This document shows positions 1-10,773 of a DNA stretch of 35,399 nucleotides, in pieces. The stretch is taken from positions 1 through 35,399 of the forward strand of contig JBBHKE010001247.1 in NCBI GenBank assembly GCA_037447655.1, written 5' to 3'. The stretch is from Zygnema cylindricum. Taxonomy: Eukaryota > Streptophyta > Zygnematophyceae > Zygnematales > Zygnemataceae. The position numbers were made by a program, and so were the translations under genes. How positions within the stretch are numbered: the first letter of the stretch is position 1; every line of letters starts with the position of its first letter. The notes under the pieces were generated by a model. That model did not search any database, was not told the origin of the DNA, and saw only the letters and a program-made list of their open reading frames with translations.

Positions 1-214
1 GTTGATAACATTGTTCTAAGGGAGTAGATCACAATACCATACAGCCCCTATACTAATGTAAAAAATCATAATTATTGAAAAATACTATGCTAGCAAATTG
101 AAGTATTGGCATCAACACTTTATTAGAGATAACTACACTAAATTATGTTTCCGACTTGGCTCGTATGGCCACTTGTTATTGTCATTAACGCTAGTTTATA
201 ATTTTGTGTAAAAA

Positions 215-690
215 AAAATATACTCGAATTAGAGTGATTATCTCTAATGTAGATTGGCGGTGTAATGCTGAATTGTGTATTTAGTCAACACTACTTTGAG
301 TCAGTGTTAAAATTCCCAATTCAGTGCGTCACCGCACTAAATACGGCAGTGAAATTTTCACCGTTGAAATTATCGCACTATAGGCGAGTCCGCACGAAAT
401 TCCCTGAGTTTGTTGGTCAGAAAAAAAATACAAAACATCAAAATGTTTTTCTGGCGAACTAAATTAATCGGCATTGAAAAAAATCGGCGAATTGGCGATC
501 TTTGTATAGAGGTCTGTTTGTTGACTTTGTTGAGAACTCTAATCGGAGTCAACGACGAATAGAATACGAAGATTAGTGCTTAGTACGTACTGTACTGAAA
601 TTCCCCAGCGCACATATTTTAGCCGCTCATCCGTACTGTCATTTTCCACCATGTTGACCGTACAAAAAAACTGTACGGAATGGTCCTGTC
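215..690. repeat. Dispersed repeat R, copy 1
   Basis: This stretch aligns by eye with 13250-13778. The best block is about 465-580, sharing the GTTTGTTGACTTTGTT motif and the following TCAACGACGAATA motif in the same order and spacing. No coding capacity is seen. Positions 243-262 resemble the inverted-repeat terminus of the small element at 6829-7026 and are followed by TA, so an old DNA-element end may be embedded here. The repeat class is unknown. Confidence 0.5.
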
Positions 691-1060
691 AAGCATCCCA
701 TCTCATTATGACCGTACACTGTTCTGAACATAATTCAAATTTTTAACCGTATCTGTACGGTCGCATCCCACCATGTGACCTTTGGACATTTGTACTTTTC
801 AGTCTCTTACTCTCCATCTTCTCGAGTTTCTCTTGGATCCGCGCGCCGCGTGGCATTTCGCACGTGCCGGCTGTATTTTTGATTTCCGGCATCTTCTCCG
901 GTTCCTTTTTGTTTACGAGTAATTTTTTCGAGAAAGCAACATTCTTAAGATAGCACATCTGAAAGCTTCGAAAAATACGGAATACGTACTAAATGAGAAT
1001 TGACAGGTTTAATTAAAGTTTCAAAACAAATAATAAAAAAAAAAGAGATGTGGTAAGGAC
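691..1060. other. Unassigned AT-rich spacer
   Basis: No gene or recognised repeat is seen. Short inverted repeats built on GTAC are frequent, for example CCGTACA with TGTACGG just upstream at about 657-677. They resemble GTAC-rich stretches in the mobile elements further along, so this may be old element debris. Confidence 0.3.
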
Positions 1061-1840
1061 TTGATATTGTTTTGGCATTTTCGTGGGGAACTTCTGGTAA
1101 ACATCTTTTCTCCTTCTTTCTTTTTTTGGGGAAGGGGTTCTTTTATTTATTTTATTGTTATTTTTATTATTTTTTTTCTTTTTATTATCATTATTATTCT
1201 AATTACTGTTTTTGTTGTTGTTGTTTTTCTAATTGTTGTTCTCTTTGCGTTTCTTTTACCGGAAAACATGTTTTTTTTTTTTTTTCAATTAAGTGTTCCA
1301 AAAATTATATAGAAGGTGATGAAGAAAGAAAAAGTAAATAATTTTTTTTGTCAAAAAAAAACTGTTTGGCAGAAAGCAGAGCAATAAAAAAAAAAAAAGA
1401 TCTATTCCATTTCTTATTCTCTATCCCTATTTTATTATTATTCTTGTTTTTTGAATTTCCCCGTTTCCTTTTTCTTTTTCTTTCTTGTTTTTTTGCAGAC
1501 AAACAGGGAAATATTACATTAAACATCATAACTTTTTTTTTTTTTTTCAATCCAATTTTAACAAAATCCCAAAACCCAAATCTCTTTAAACCTCCTTAAA
1601 AAAAAAAAAAAAAACCTTTGAGAACCTTTCTAAAGCTCTAAATCTAATACTAAAATTTAAACTGAATAAAACTTTCAGTTTAGAGCTCAAATTAGAGTCC
1701 GAATCAATTAATCTTTATATGAAACCCTAGAACTCCTCAAAATTCCTCTTAAAAATTAGTACTGAAAACTATCAAACTTTCCAATTCTACTCACACGCAA
1801 AAAAAAAAAAACAAAGGGGGGGTGGAGGGAAGAAACTAAA
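1061..1840 (+). promoter_or_regulatory. Upstream region and probable promoter/5' UTR of the fucosyltransferase
   Basis: The region is rich in T, A and mixed pyrimidine runs (long T tract near 1270-1285, A tracts near 1598-1615 and 1799-1811). A TATA-like TTTATAT lies at 1714-1720. Immediately after it, AAACCCTAG at 1722-1730 resembles the plant telo-box often found near start sites. Transcription beginning around 1745 would give a leader of about 100 nt to the ATG at 1841. Open frames here are low-complexity homopolymer translations. The promoter call rests on motif and position only. Confidence 0.3.
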
Positions 1841-3823
1841 ATGAAGAGAAAAACTCCTCAAAGCCCCGAAGGAAACCCAAAACCAATTTCCCCAACTTCC
1901 TTTTCACCAAAAACCCTACTTTTTGGTTTTCCCCTTGTCCCCAAGCCGTCGAAAACCACTTCCCCTCACTCCCTCCACCTCAACAAAAGAGTTTCCTATC
2001 TCTCCTCCCCTACCTCTCCCCTCCCACATAGCAATCGCAGAAAAACCATCTCTCTCCCTCTTCGTCGAATCTGTTCTTGTCTTAAATTTCTCCTTTTCCT
2101 CTTTTTCGTCTTAATCTTTTTTTGGCTTTTTATGTTCATCATACCTGCCTCTCTCTTCTCCTCTACCCACTCCTCCTTTCTTTCCTCAGCCTCTCCCTCC
2201 TGGCGCTCCTTCCTCTCTGTAAAACATTTACACCCAAAGAGAGTTACCCCTTCCTCCTCTTCCATTTTTTCTTTTTCGTCCATTTTTTTGTCTCCTTGTT
2301 CGCCGGAATGGAGGTCCCAGAAAAGACAAAAAAGCTTAACAACAACCTGTTGGGCTAAAGAAGAAAGAAAATGTTTTGCCCCGATTGCACCCAACGAAGC
2401 CCCCCCAGAAAAAATGGTTCCGTTAAAGAAATTATTGAAAGAGTTCGAAATACGGCAAAGAAAATGCACAAATGGTGTCAAAGATTGGTTTTCTTTAGTA
2501 AAAGGGTTAGATTCTCCCCCAGATCCCACCTGCAAATATGTCGTCGCCGACCCGACTAGTCATGGTCTCGGAAACCGAATTTTCACCGTTATTTCGTCTT
2601 TTCTGTACGCGTTATTGACGAACCGAGCCTTTTTGGTCGACGACGACACTTTTCTACAACTTCTATGCGAGCCCGTTTTGGACGCCAGCTGGCAGATTCC
2701 GGATTCTCCCGCAGTCGAACATCTCCGTTCCGTACGACGGAAAGGAGCAAAACTGGGCAGTTACGTTGAAGATTTTGAAACAGGCAGCAACGAAAATTTG
2801 GTCGTTCTTTGGTTAAATTTGTTATTTACTTCTTCTTCGGAAGATCATGTCTTTTATTGCGATCGAGGACAGGTGGCGATTGAAAATATACCGTGGTTGA
2901 TTATTTCGACGGAACAGTATTTGGTTCCGGGATTTTTTTTAATTCCGAAATTTCGAGAAAAGCTAGAACTATTGTTTCCTGATAAAAAGCCCTTTTTGCA
3001 CTTATCTCGGTTTTTATTAAGCCCAAACAATTACTTATGGGAGAGAATTACTCGACTTTACGAAACGAAAATGACGAACGTTGATCGAAGAATTGGGATC
3101 CAGGTTCGAACTTTTATGGACACTGACGATTATGCAAGTGAGAGGATTTTACAATGTTTGACAAATATAACAAATACCCTTCCAGTTCCGATTCCCCCAG
3201 AAAAGTGGGGTGAAATTTGGGGAGATTATGGTAAAGGAAATGTAAATGAAAAGTGGAAAATTGAAGAGAAGACGATATTGGAGAAAGTGGTATTTGAAAG
3301 TCGTCCGGAAAAAATTGGGGTTTTGGTGACTTCCTTGAATCCAAACCATGCCGAAGACTTGCGGAGATTGTACGATTACGGAGTTAGTGAAAACGGTACG
3401 ATAGTAAACATTATATCTTTTAGTAGTGAAGGTTCCGAAAATCATTTTATTGAAAATGACGAAAGGGCATTTACGGAGATAATTCTTCTTAGTCTTTGCG
3501 ATAAAATTTTCATCAGCGATTTTTCGACGTTTGGAAATGTCGCGGCTGGAATGTTAGGAAGAATACCTTACACTTTAAATGTGAGGAGTTCCAAAGGCAT
3601 TTACCGTAGAAACGGACGCCCTTTTTGTGAAATGCTTGAATCTTCGGAACCTTGTTATCATTTTTACCCTCATAAAAGACCTTGCGAAACGACAAATTCC
3701 GAAGTTAGGACAACGTGGGACCCGGACCCTAATTTGAATTATTTTGTTAAATGCATCGAGTTAACAAAAGATCCGGTGGATGGGAGACGAATGTGGAATC
3801 CTCTGGCTACAATTAAAGATTGA
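1841..3823 (+). CDS. GT37-family fucosyltransferase (xyloglucan/arabinogalactan type), Golgi type II membrane protein
   Basis: The product would transfer L-fucose from GDP-fucose to galactose on cell-wall xyloglucan or arabinogalactan proteins in the Golgi lumen. The 660-residue frame has no visible intron. Residues 1-80 are a Ser/Pro-rich basic cytoplasmic tail. Residues about 83-107 are one strongly hydrophobic segment, giving type II topology. A low-complexity stem follows to about residue 225. The catalytic region has the family landmarks in order: CKYVVADPTSHGLGNRI from residue 231, FYCDRGQ and IPWLIIST, IGIQVRTF at about 418-425 (the conserved Arg motif expected to bind GDP-fucose), and FISDFSTFGNVAAGM from 557. 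The C-terminus is Cys-rich. It is about 100 residues longer than Arabidopsis FUT1 because of the N-terminal part, so a later start is possible, though the next in-frame Met residues would cut into the membrane segment. Family assignment is firm; acceptor specificity is not. Confidence 0.9.
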   Translation: MKRKTPQSPEGNPKPISPTSFSPKTLLFGFPLVPKPSKTTSPHSLHLNKRVSYLSSPTSPLPHSNRRKTISLPLRRICSCLKFLLFLFFVLIFFWLFMFIIPASLFSSTHSSFLSSASPSWRSFLSVKHLHPKRVTPSSSSIFSFSSIFLSPCSPEWRSQKRQKSLTTTCWAKEERKCFAPIAPNEAPPEKMVPLKKLLKEFEIRQRKCTNGVKDWFSLVKGLDSPPDPTCKYVVADPTSHGLGNRIFTVISSFLYALLTNRAFLVDDDTFLQLLCEPVLDASWQIPDSPAVEHLRSVRRKGAKLGSYVEDFETGSNENLVVLWLNLLFTSSSEDHVFYCDRGQVAIENIPWLIISTEQYLVPGFFLIPKFREKLELLFPDKKPFLHLSRFLLSPNNYLWERITRLYETKMTNVDRRIGIQVRTFMDTDDYASERILQCLTNITNTLPVPIPPEKWGEIWGDYGKGNVNEKWKIEEKTILEKVVFESRPEKIGVLVTSLNPNHAEDLRRLYDYGVSENGTIVNIISFSSEGSENHFIENDERAFTEIILLSLCDKIFISDFSTFGNVAAGMLGRIPYTLNVRSSKGIYRRNGRPFCEMLESSEPCYHFYPHKRPCETTNSEVRTTWDPDPNLNYFVKCIELTKDPVDGRRMWNPLATIKD

Positions 3824-3832
3824 AAGATAAAG

Positions 3833-4128
3833 GTTTAGAGGGGAGTGGAAGAAGGGGGGAGGGAGAGGTGAAGGAGGAAGAGGCGGGGAGGGAGAGGGGG
3901 AGATAAAGAAAGGAAGACGAGGGGAAGGGAGAAAGGGGAGAAGTTCTTGGTAACATTTTTTGCAAATATTGTTTGGGAGAGCTTTTATTTATCCACTTGG
4001 ACCGCGGGCATCACTTGAATTACTGATCAGGTGAAGTATTGTTGCCACCTCTCCCTCTCTTCCTCTCCCTCTCCCTCCCCATCATCCTCCCCCTTCCCCT
4101 TCCCCTCCCCCTCCCTTTCCCCCTCGGA
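3833..4128. repeat. Paired purine-rich and pyrimidine-rich tracts in the gene's 3' flank
   Basis: From about 3833 to 3945 the + strand is almost all G and A (GGGAGGGAGAGG-like units). From about 4045 to 4128 it is almost all C and T (CTCCCTCTC and CCCTTCCCC units). The tracts are roughly complementary and lie within 300 bases after the stop codon, so both may fall in the 3' UTR and could pair in the transcript. Confidence 0.55.
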
Positions 4129-4556
4129 GTCTGGCTGAATAATATTTCGGACTGCAATGTTGTTGATCACTATTTTTTTGAGTTAGTTTAATCTCTAAAT
4201 TTAGCTTGTCTATTTTCGTGTTTTTAACATTTCCCATTTGTTTTTTTGGTGTGTGTAAATGCAGGAAAGAGAGACTGTAATTTTGTTTCTTGTATCAAAT
4301 TTTTCTAGTAGTTGTAAAATTACAATTCGATAGATGTATTTTGTTAACGTTCATATATGTTGATAGTTAGTCTTGCCGATATTGTACGGATATATACAAA
4401 TTTTGTTAGCTTATTTTCTCTTTCGAATTGATTCGTTTGGAAACGACCAAGATGTTTTTCACGTTGTGTTACCTTTTTACTTTCAAAAAAAATGTCTTGA
4501 GGTATGTGCATTACACCATAACACATGCAAAATCACGATTTGCTTTTCACAAAGTT

Positions 4557-4603
4557 ATGGTGATGATGATGATGATTTTCCCGATAACTATTATTTTTAT
4601 TTG

Positions 4604-4640
<37 letters not shown>

Positions 4641-4700
4641 GAGGTTTCTTCTTTTCTTCCTTTCTTCCTTTCTTCCTTTCTTCCTTCCTTCCTTTCTTTT
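4557..4700. repeat. Microsatellite cluster: TGA repeat, 33-G run, TTCC repeats
   Basis: A short TGA/GAT trinucleotide repeat (about 4559-4576) is followed by 33 consecutive G (4607-4639) and then TTTCTTCC/TTCC repeats to about 4699. The G run could form G-quadruplexes. Its length is likely polymorphic and hard to sequence accurately. Translations across it are low-complexity Gly or Pro runs and not genes. Confidence 0.9.
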
Positions 4701-5480
4701 CTGTGTGAGTCGAGGCGGTTCGAAAGCAAAAAAAAAGGGATAAGGAATAGTTCTAATAATGTCAATGGTATATAGTGGTAAAAGAAGGAAAGAGTAATTT
4801 TTTTGATTGGAGGGGGAATTTTATTCCATTGGGGTTTTATTTGGGGTGGAGGGGAGAGGACTATTTTTGAGTGTTTTAGAGTCTTTGGTTGTGAGAAACT
4901 TTTGACCCGTGTTTCGGGCAGGTCCTACGGGCAGTAAAAAAAAAGAAAGAGAGAGAGGAAAGATTTTGAAAATGGGATTGGACAGGTTTTTAAAAAGGAT
5001 CCTAGTCTGGATAAAATCCAGTTTTTTTTAGTTATTCGTTTTCGGCTAAAGTTTTTTAAAGTTGTTTCTTTCTCTCAGTAAACTTTGTATTTTAAGGTAA
5101 TTTTTTTGTGAGATCTTTTGGTTTCTTAAAAAAATGTTAGTGTAATTTATTCAAATTCTTGTATTTAGTGAGAAATTCCCGATTTAATCATGAATTTTTA
5201 TTCATTTTTTATTTTCTAATTTTTGGATTACGCATCCTCCTCTCACGGAAAAATGTCTCCCTCTCTCTTCCCCCTACTTTTTGAGACTTTCCATTTTTTT
5301 ATTGTTTATTTGTTTATTTGTTTTGGTTTAAGAGCAATTTTACATTCCTTTCTAAATTCCTTTAAAAAATTTCAACTGCCTTTTTGCAATATTTTTAATA
5401 GAATCACCACCATTTAGTGTTGCACACTTTCAATTTTTTTAAGCTTCCCGTAGCGCCGACCTAATTTAAAAAAAAAAAAT
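4700..5480. other. AT-rich stretch without recognised features
   Basis: T-rich sequence with purine patches. No frame with protein-like composition was found on either strand, and no repeat shared with the rest of the window was noticed. It may include the distal 3' UTR and terminator of the fucosyltransferase gene, but no clear polyadenylation signal could be chosen. Confidence 0.3.
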
Positions 5481-5672
5481 AGTGGCAGAGCAAATCTCAA
5501 AAAGAAGCTACGTGATTTCATTGGGAGGTACAATTGCCGGGAAATTTCTACCCTCAGAGTACAAATTAATAAAATTCTGAGGCGAAATTTTGATGTCGGT
5601 AGGATTTAAACCAGAGACCTCAAAATTTCAATCTGTCAGGCAGACCCTTTCTGTGGTGTTAGACCCTTTTCA
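5480..5672 (-). mobile_element. Possible tRNA-derived SINE fragment
   Basis: Read on the minus strand, the segment contains GGTTTAAATCC (about 5607-5617), a near match to the tRNA B box, some 45 nt after a loosely A-box-like region near 5645-5665. A non-tRNA body follows, ending near a T/A-rich homopolymer at about 5468-5480. This is the order of a tRNA-derived SINE. No clean target duplication was found and there is no second copy in the window. Confidence 0.35.
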
Positions 5673-6301
5673 GTTTGTTTTAAAACTTATATTTTTGACA
5701 CAAGGAAACTCGTAGCAATCGTGAAATACAAAAATGGAGGATCCTAAGGAGTCAAGTGTGGCGCTTTTGGGATTTCAAATGACTATGGTCTACATATTTC
5801 TTGGAATTAATCTGATTTGAGTTGCAAATGCATCATTTATTGCTATTGTAATCGGGGAAAAATAAAGGGAAATTGTAGACTTTGAGCCTATAATACTAAC
5901 CTGGGTGATGTGGTGAAAAACTGTCTACTCAATTCATTAGTTTATGGCACATTTTGAGGCTTTGGTGCAACAAAAAGAGGCTCAATTTGTGTTTGAACTC
6001 CGATATCGACAAACCTTTCAATAACGGATGTGCAACATGTGTAGTTGCCATTTCTAATCCACATTAATATGGTATGTTTTTAAGATTAGGTAAAGTCCTT
6101 GCGAATTCATGCTTTGTACTCACATCAAGACTTTATGTAATACAGGATGTGGTTAAGATGGGGGTTTTTAAAAATCTACATAACTCACTCACAACTTTTT
6201 TTCGCCCAAATTCATAATATTGTGTGAGTAACATCGAGCATTGTTTGGGTTCAAGGATCCAAAGCCAACAAAACATCAACGCTAATTCACACAAAAAGCA
6301 C
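5673..6301. other. Unassigned intergenic sequence
   Basis: No gene, long repeat or paired element ends recognised. Open frames are short and lack protein-like composition. Confidence 0.3.
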
Positions 6302-6303
6302 TA

Positions 6304-6821
6304 CACCGCGAATCGTAATTAGAGTTAGATACTCTAATTCCGTCACCCCAAATTTTGACTCTTCACCATAAATAGAGTACATTATTCTAAATTATTCTCT
6401 AATTATTTCAGGTACTTAATGAATGAGCGTAAAGAACTCTAATACAGTGCCGTTTTAAAGAGTGTGGCGTACGGTCGGTGTCTAACCGTGCAAAAATGTA
6501 CTTTATTAAGTAAAAAAGTACAAATAATGATTTAATACAGGCCGTTATCATGTAACTACGTTTTAGCAAACCGTGTAGTGCAAACGTCATAATGACTTAA
6601 AACTGTACGTTTTGTCAGATTCTGTAACTGTACCTTATTTACAGTAGATATATTCAGCGCCCAAATTTACGCCCAAATTAAAGTTATTGATAAATTAAAA
6701 TTAGAGCATTTTTTTATTTTTTTAAAGGGTTGATTACCCAAAATAGAATTAATAACTCAAATTATTATTTTTCATTTTTTTTACTGTAATTATTTCTTTA
6801 CTCTAATTACGATTCGAGGTG
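6304..6821. mobile_element. MITE 1 (TA-flanked terminal inverted repeats)
   Basis: The left end CACCGCGAATCGTAATTAGA and the right end TCTAATTACGATTCGAGGTG are inverted copies with one clear mismatch. Both are flanked by TA (6302-6303 and 6822-6823), as expected for the Tc1/mariner target. The 518-bp body has no coding capacity. A close relative occupies 7267-13196 and is broken by later insertions, which shows this is a dispersed family. Confidence 0.7.
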
Positions 6822-6828
6822 TACTGTA

Positions 6829-7026
6829 CACCGCCAATCGCTATTAGAATATATAACGCTAATACGGTGCCCCTAAATTTTGACCCCAAAACCTGAAATA
6901 GAATTAATAAAGCTATTTAAGGACGTGGACCATAATCTGCCACGTCTCAGGCACTAAATAAGAATCAATAACGCTAATTATTTTTTGACGCTATTTAATC
7001 CTTGACTCTAATAGCGATTGGCGGTG
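6829..7026. mobile_element. MITE 2 (198 bp, TA-flanked)
   Basis: The ends CACCGCCAATCGCTATTAGA and TCTAATAGCGATTGGCGGTG are perfect 20-bp inverted repeats, flanked by TA at 6827-6828 and 7027-7028. It lies five bases from MITE 1, whose ends share the CACCGC start, so both were probably moved by related transposases. It is non-coding. Confidence 0.8.
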
Positions 7027-7028
7027 TA

Positions 7029-7264
7029 CTTTGAATACACATTGTAGCCGCTATAGTTTGTGTTCACATGGGGGACGTGTGAACATGTGAGAACGGGTTC
7101 CCACGATTTTCCCGCGTCTTTACTGCTTTGAAAGTACGAATCAAATGTGAGCGCGCTTTCCGACGCTTATCTGACGCATTCCTGTACTTTTGTACAAAAC
7201 AACGACCAGTTAGCGTAGGGACTGACACATTCGTAACTCTGCACTATTTAAATATTTCTTGAAC
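7029..7264. other. Unassigned spacer between MITEs
   Basis: AT-rich sequence with no gene or repeat recognised; it separates MITE 2 from MITE 3. Confidence 0.3.
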
Positions 7265-8114
7265 TACACCGCGAATCCTAATTAGAGTTAAGTACACCAA
7301 TTCCGTCACCCCAAATTTTGACTCTATCACTAAAAATAGTTGTGTTGGGTATCGAGGACCTTTTGCCGATATTCGATATATATCGAATTTCAGGTACCCG
7401 ATAATAGAAATATCGCTTTGATATATTGAAAATCAAAATATCGCGATATATCGCAGATATATTGGCGATATATCGTATCGCCAATATATCGAGGCATTAA
7501 GAAAAAGAAAAACAAAAAATCACAGGTCTCCAAAGTCACGTGCCTTCGGACAAGGTGACTGTAAAATTTTTGCCGAAAATATTGAAAAGTAAGCTTTAGT
7601 AAGTCTTAGAAATTAGAGTCTAGGACTTAGAATAATTTTGGACACCAACTGTTCAATATTGACCAAATTTAGTGTGGATTTTTGTAGTATCTACACGAAT
7701 AGTTATCTTTAAGTAAATTAGTGTGTAGGGCCGCCAATGAATGTGGACGTGATAAATATCTCACGGATTTTTTGGGTGTAGATATTGTTTCTACACAATT
7801 CCAGTCCAAGTACTTAGATTTTTGTCAGTAGATATTTAGGTGAACCGTGTACATACGTTTTAGATGTTTTCTAGATCTTTTGAGAATTTAGTTCAATTAG
7901 GATTGATCAATTCGATACAGAATGTACATTCTACATAGAGTTTAAGGAAATGAGAGCACTAAGTGCACTTTAAGGTGTTTTTCTGTTTTATTGTCCTTAT
8001 TTTGGCTGTGGTATATGTTTGTATGGTTGTAAGACCTCTCTCACTTAAAGCTACATATCTTACAACATAAATCTAGTCAAATAAGTATTACTCTTTGGGT
8101 TTGCTTCTGGTGCC

Positions 8115-8231
8115 ATGTCTACTAATGGCTCGGTCCCTGCTGGTGCACGTGTGACGCCTAGTGGGAGTGGAACACAGCCAAGTCAGAATGCCCATGACCT
8201 TCAACAGAAAAGAAATACGTTTTTTTCCTGA
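8115..8231 (+). pseudogene. Possible N-terminal remnant of an element-X protein
   Basis: An ATG follows a short pyrimidine-containing stretch and opens 38 codons of Ser/Gly/Thr/Pro/Gln-rich composition before TGA. The frame ends exactly where element X becomes similar to shorter element Y, so a gene may have been truncated by internal deletion at that point. There is no domain match. A chance frame is equally possible. Confidence 0.2.
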
Positions 8232-9158
8232 AAGTCAGCAAGGTGAAGGAGATCTTTGGGGTACATTGACGCGGTACACTTGCGAAGTACACGTACATAG
8301 TACGCATGTACGGATTTCCATACGAAAATTGTCGGTTCCAAATCTTTGACGATTTTAGAGATTTGATCGTCAACTTATAAGGAACCACTCAAATCAAAAA
8401 ATGTATGTAAAACTTGTTTACAGAAGATACACGGTGTTAACCGAGGCCTGTGTAATACATAAATTTTGTTGTCTATACTATTACAAAGACATCCTTATGT
8501 AACCATACAACAAATAAGTAAGGGAATTGCTAATCGCAGAGACGATTTTTGCTGCGCGCAAGTAGTTTTCATAAATTGTACTTTTGAAGTACAGTTTTGT
8601 ACAAGCTACGTACCTTTAAGTTAAGATTTGACGGTCAATCCGTCGAACAACTTTGACTGTCGAAATATTGTAACGGCGGTTAAAAAACTGTCGCGCTTGC
8701 GAACGTCGACCGTCATGAAAAAAAATAACAATTCACACGGCCGGCGCAGGTTTACTGTAACAAAACTGAGGCAACCGCGCATAAATAAGATGGTTGCGCG
8801 CAGGTAGTTACTCACTTCATGTGAGCTCCACTATGAAAGCACACATCGACATTTGACTTAGGGTAAGGTTCCATTACGGGAAAAATGCAGTTGTTTACCG
8901 AAAGTCGTACTGTTCCGTACCAAAAAAAAAATGTCACAAAAAACAAGGGATTTGATTTCTCCACGTTTATGGGCATAAACGTGGACCATCGGATGCATAA
9001 TCAGATACGCCATTGTCTGACACTTTCAGTTTGCGACAAGTGACCTGGAGTAGGTCAATTCTTAGCGCCTTAACGAATAGCATCGTGACTCATGGAAAAG
9101 TGAACAAATATCAACGACGACCGCGCGTCCAGGTGGGTACACGTCCCAAATGACATGT

Positions 9159-9336
9159 GCCTTCCGCCAAGAAGGATGCGAGGCCACCGGAAGACGCAAG
9201 AAAATCTTTGACGGAGGATATTGTTTCACGCGTTTGTTGCCATCCCTGCCTTCCGCCAAAGAGGATGCGAGGCCACCGGAAGACGCAATAAAATCTTTGA
9301 CGGAGGATATTGTTTCACGCGTTTGTTGTCATCCAC
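9159..9336. repeat. Two-copy 89-bp tandem repeat inside Z
   Basis: Two adjacent 89-bp units, each starting GCCTTCCGCC and running to the motif GTTTGTTG(C/T)CATCC, differ at only a few positions. It is a recent local duplication in the unique interior of Z. Confidence 0.85.
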
Positions 9337-9652
9337 TAACCATTTGGACATTTTCGTACGCTTTTACAAATCTTAAGTTTCGTCTGCCCGTACAGATTTT
9401 ATTCAATACGTTTTATGAGTCAATTTTTTCCTTCGCTAGTACAAATATGTGGTCACAATTTGCTGTCAGGGATTCTTTTAAAATTTCCAAAATCTCATTC
9501 ATCTATTACGACCAATCAAACTTTGCCACGCAAATAAGATGTCGGTTACTGACCCGACACAATGGAACGATGGTTTTAGCCATAAAAATGGAATATAATC
9601 GCGAACCGTTACGCTGAACTTGGACACAAATTAAAGGACGACGTACGACATG

Positions 9653-10773
9653 TAGTGTTGGATATCAAAGACCTTTTGCCGATATTCGATATATATCGAA
9701 TTTCAAGTACCCGATAATCGATATATCGCTTCGATATATCGAATCATCGGGATATATCGTATTGCCGATAAATCGAGGCATTAAAAAAAAAATGAAAATT
9801 TTCACGGGTCTTCAAAGTGACGTGCCTTCGGACAAGGTGACCGTAAATTCTTTACCAAAAAGAAATACGGTTTTTTCCTGAAAGTCACTAGAGTGAAGGA
9901 GATCTCCGAGGTACATTGACACGGTACACTTGCGAAGTACACGTACGTAATACGAAAGTACGGATTTCCATACGAAAATGGTCGGTTTTCAAAACTTTGA
10001 CTATTTTAAAAATTTGATCGTCAACTTACAAGGAACCACTCAAATCATAACATGTATGTAAAAACTTGTTTACAGACGATACGCGATGTATCTGAGGCCT
10101 TTGTAATACATAAATATTGTTGTTCGTACTATTACAAAGACATCCTGATGTAACCATACCCCCAAAAGAGTAATTATATGAATTACATAATTAGTCATAT
10201 TTCAAAAGTACGCGTTTTTATGGTAGGCCTTTGGTCGGCGCCTTTATCGTAAGTTGTGTTATGTGCTTTTCATGTGATCTTCTTAGATCACTAATTGATA
10301 AGCGACCACCCAATTGTCCAAATTTGACGGTGTAAATAAAATTTTTTGGTCCGAATGTTTTAATTGGTCTAATTTTTGGTCCGAATGTTTTTGTTGGTCC
10401 GAATAGGTCCAAATAAAATATGGGTCTTTAGGTCATATTGTATGTTTTGCCCACAATAGGCATATTGTATAGGCCTACTTTCACCTATTTTTGAACTATG
10501 GAATTAGTATTTTTTTGTCGGTTACATTTTGCGGTGTCTACCTTTAAGTCACGGAACGAAAATCACGTCGTGCGTGGCGTATCATACAATTATTTTTTTC
10601 GCTAAAATTATATATTATGTAGAAATATAAAATATTAAATTTAAAAAATAACTATATATCGCGATGATTTATGTTGGTATAGGTACGATATATCGATGAT
10701 TCTGCTCGATTGATATTCGATACCTCGAATATCCAAATTATTGCGAGATGGATTTACCCGATACCCAACACTA
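9653..10773. mobile_element. hAT-type element Y with perfect 8-bp target duplication
   Basis: The ends TAGTGTTGGATATC and GATACCCAACACTA are inverted copies with one mismatch, flanked by identical ACGACATG (9645-9652 and 10774-10781). Both ends and much of the interior match element X, but Y lacks X's 7575-8210 segment, so Y looks like an internally deleted relative. It sits inside Z, which sits inside X. A segment at 10211-10505 has another copy at 33366-33650. Confidence 0.85.

Noticed and set aside
1061-1600. Several 80-90 codon frames upstream of the fucosyltransferase
   Set aside because: They are composed of homopolymer runs (Phe/Ile/Lys), overlap on both strands and have no domain; better read as promoter and leader.
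1996-2535. 179-codon minus-strand frame opposite the fucosyltransferase N-terminus
   Set aside because: It is the mirror of the pyrimidine-rich coding strand, giving a Glu/Lys-rich shadow. The plus-strand frame has clear family motifs.
4373-4775. Overlapping frames of about 110 codons across the G run
   Set aside because: They are translations of the 33-G run and TTCC repeats (poly-Gly or poly-Pro) with no protein-like sequence.
9150-9617. 155-codon frame inside element Z
   Set aside because: Part of it is an 89-bp tandem repeat read in two different frames and the rest has no recognisable domain. Judged a chance frame.
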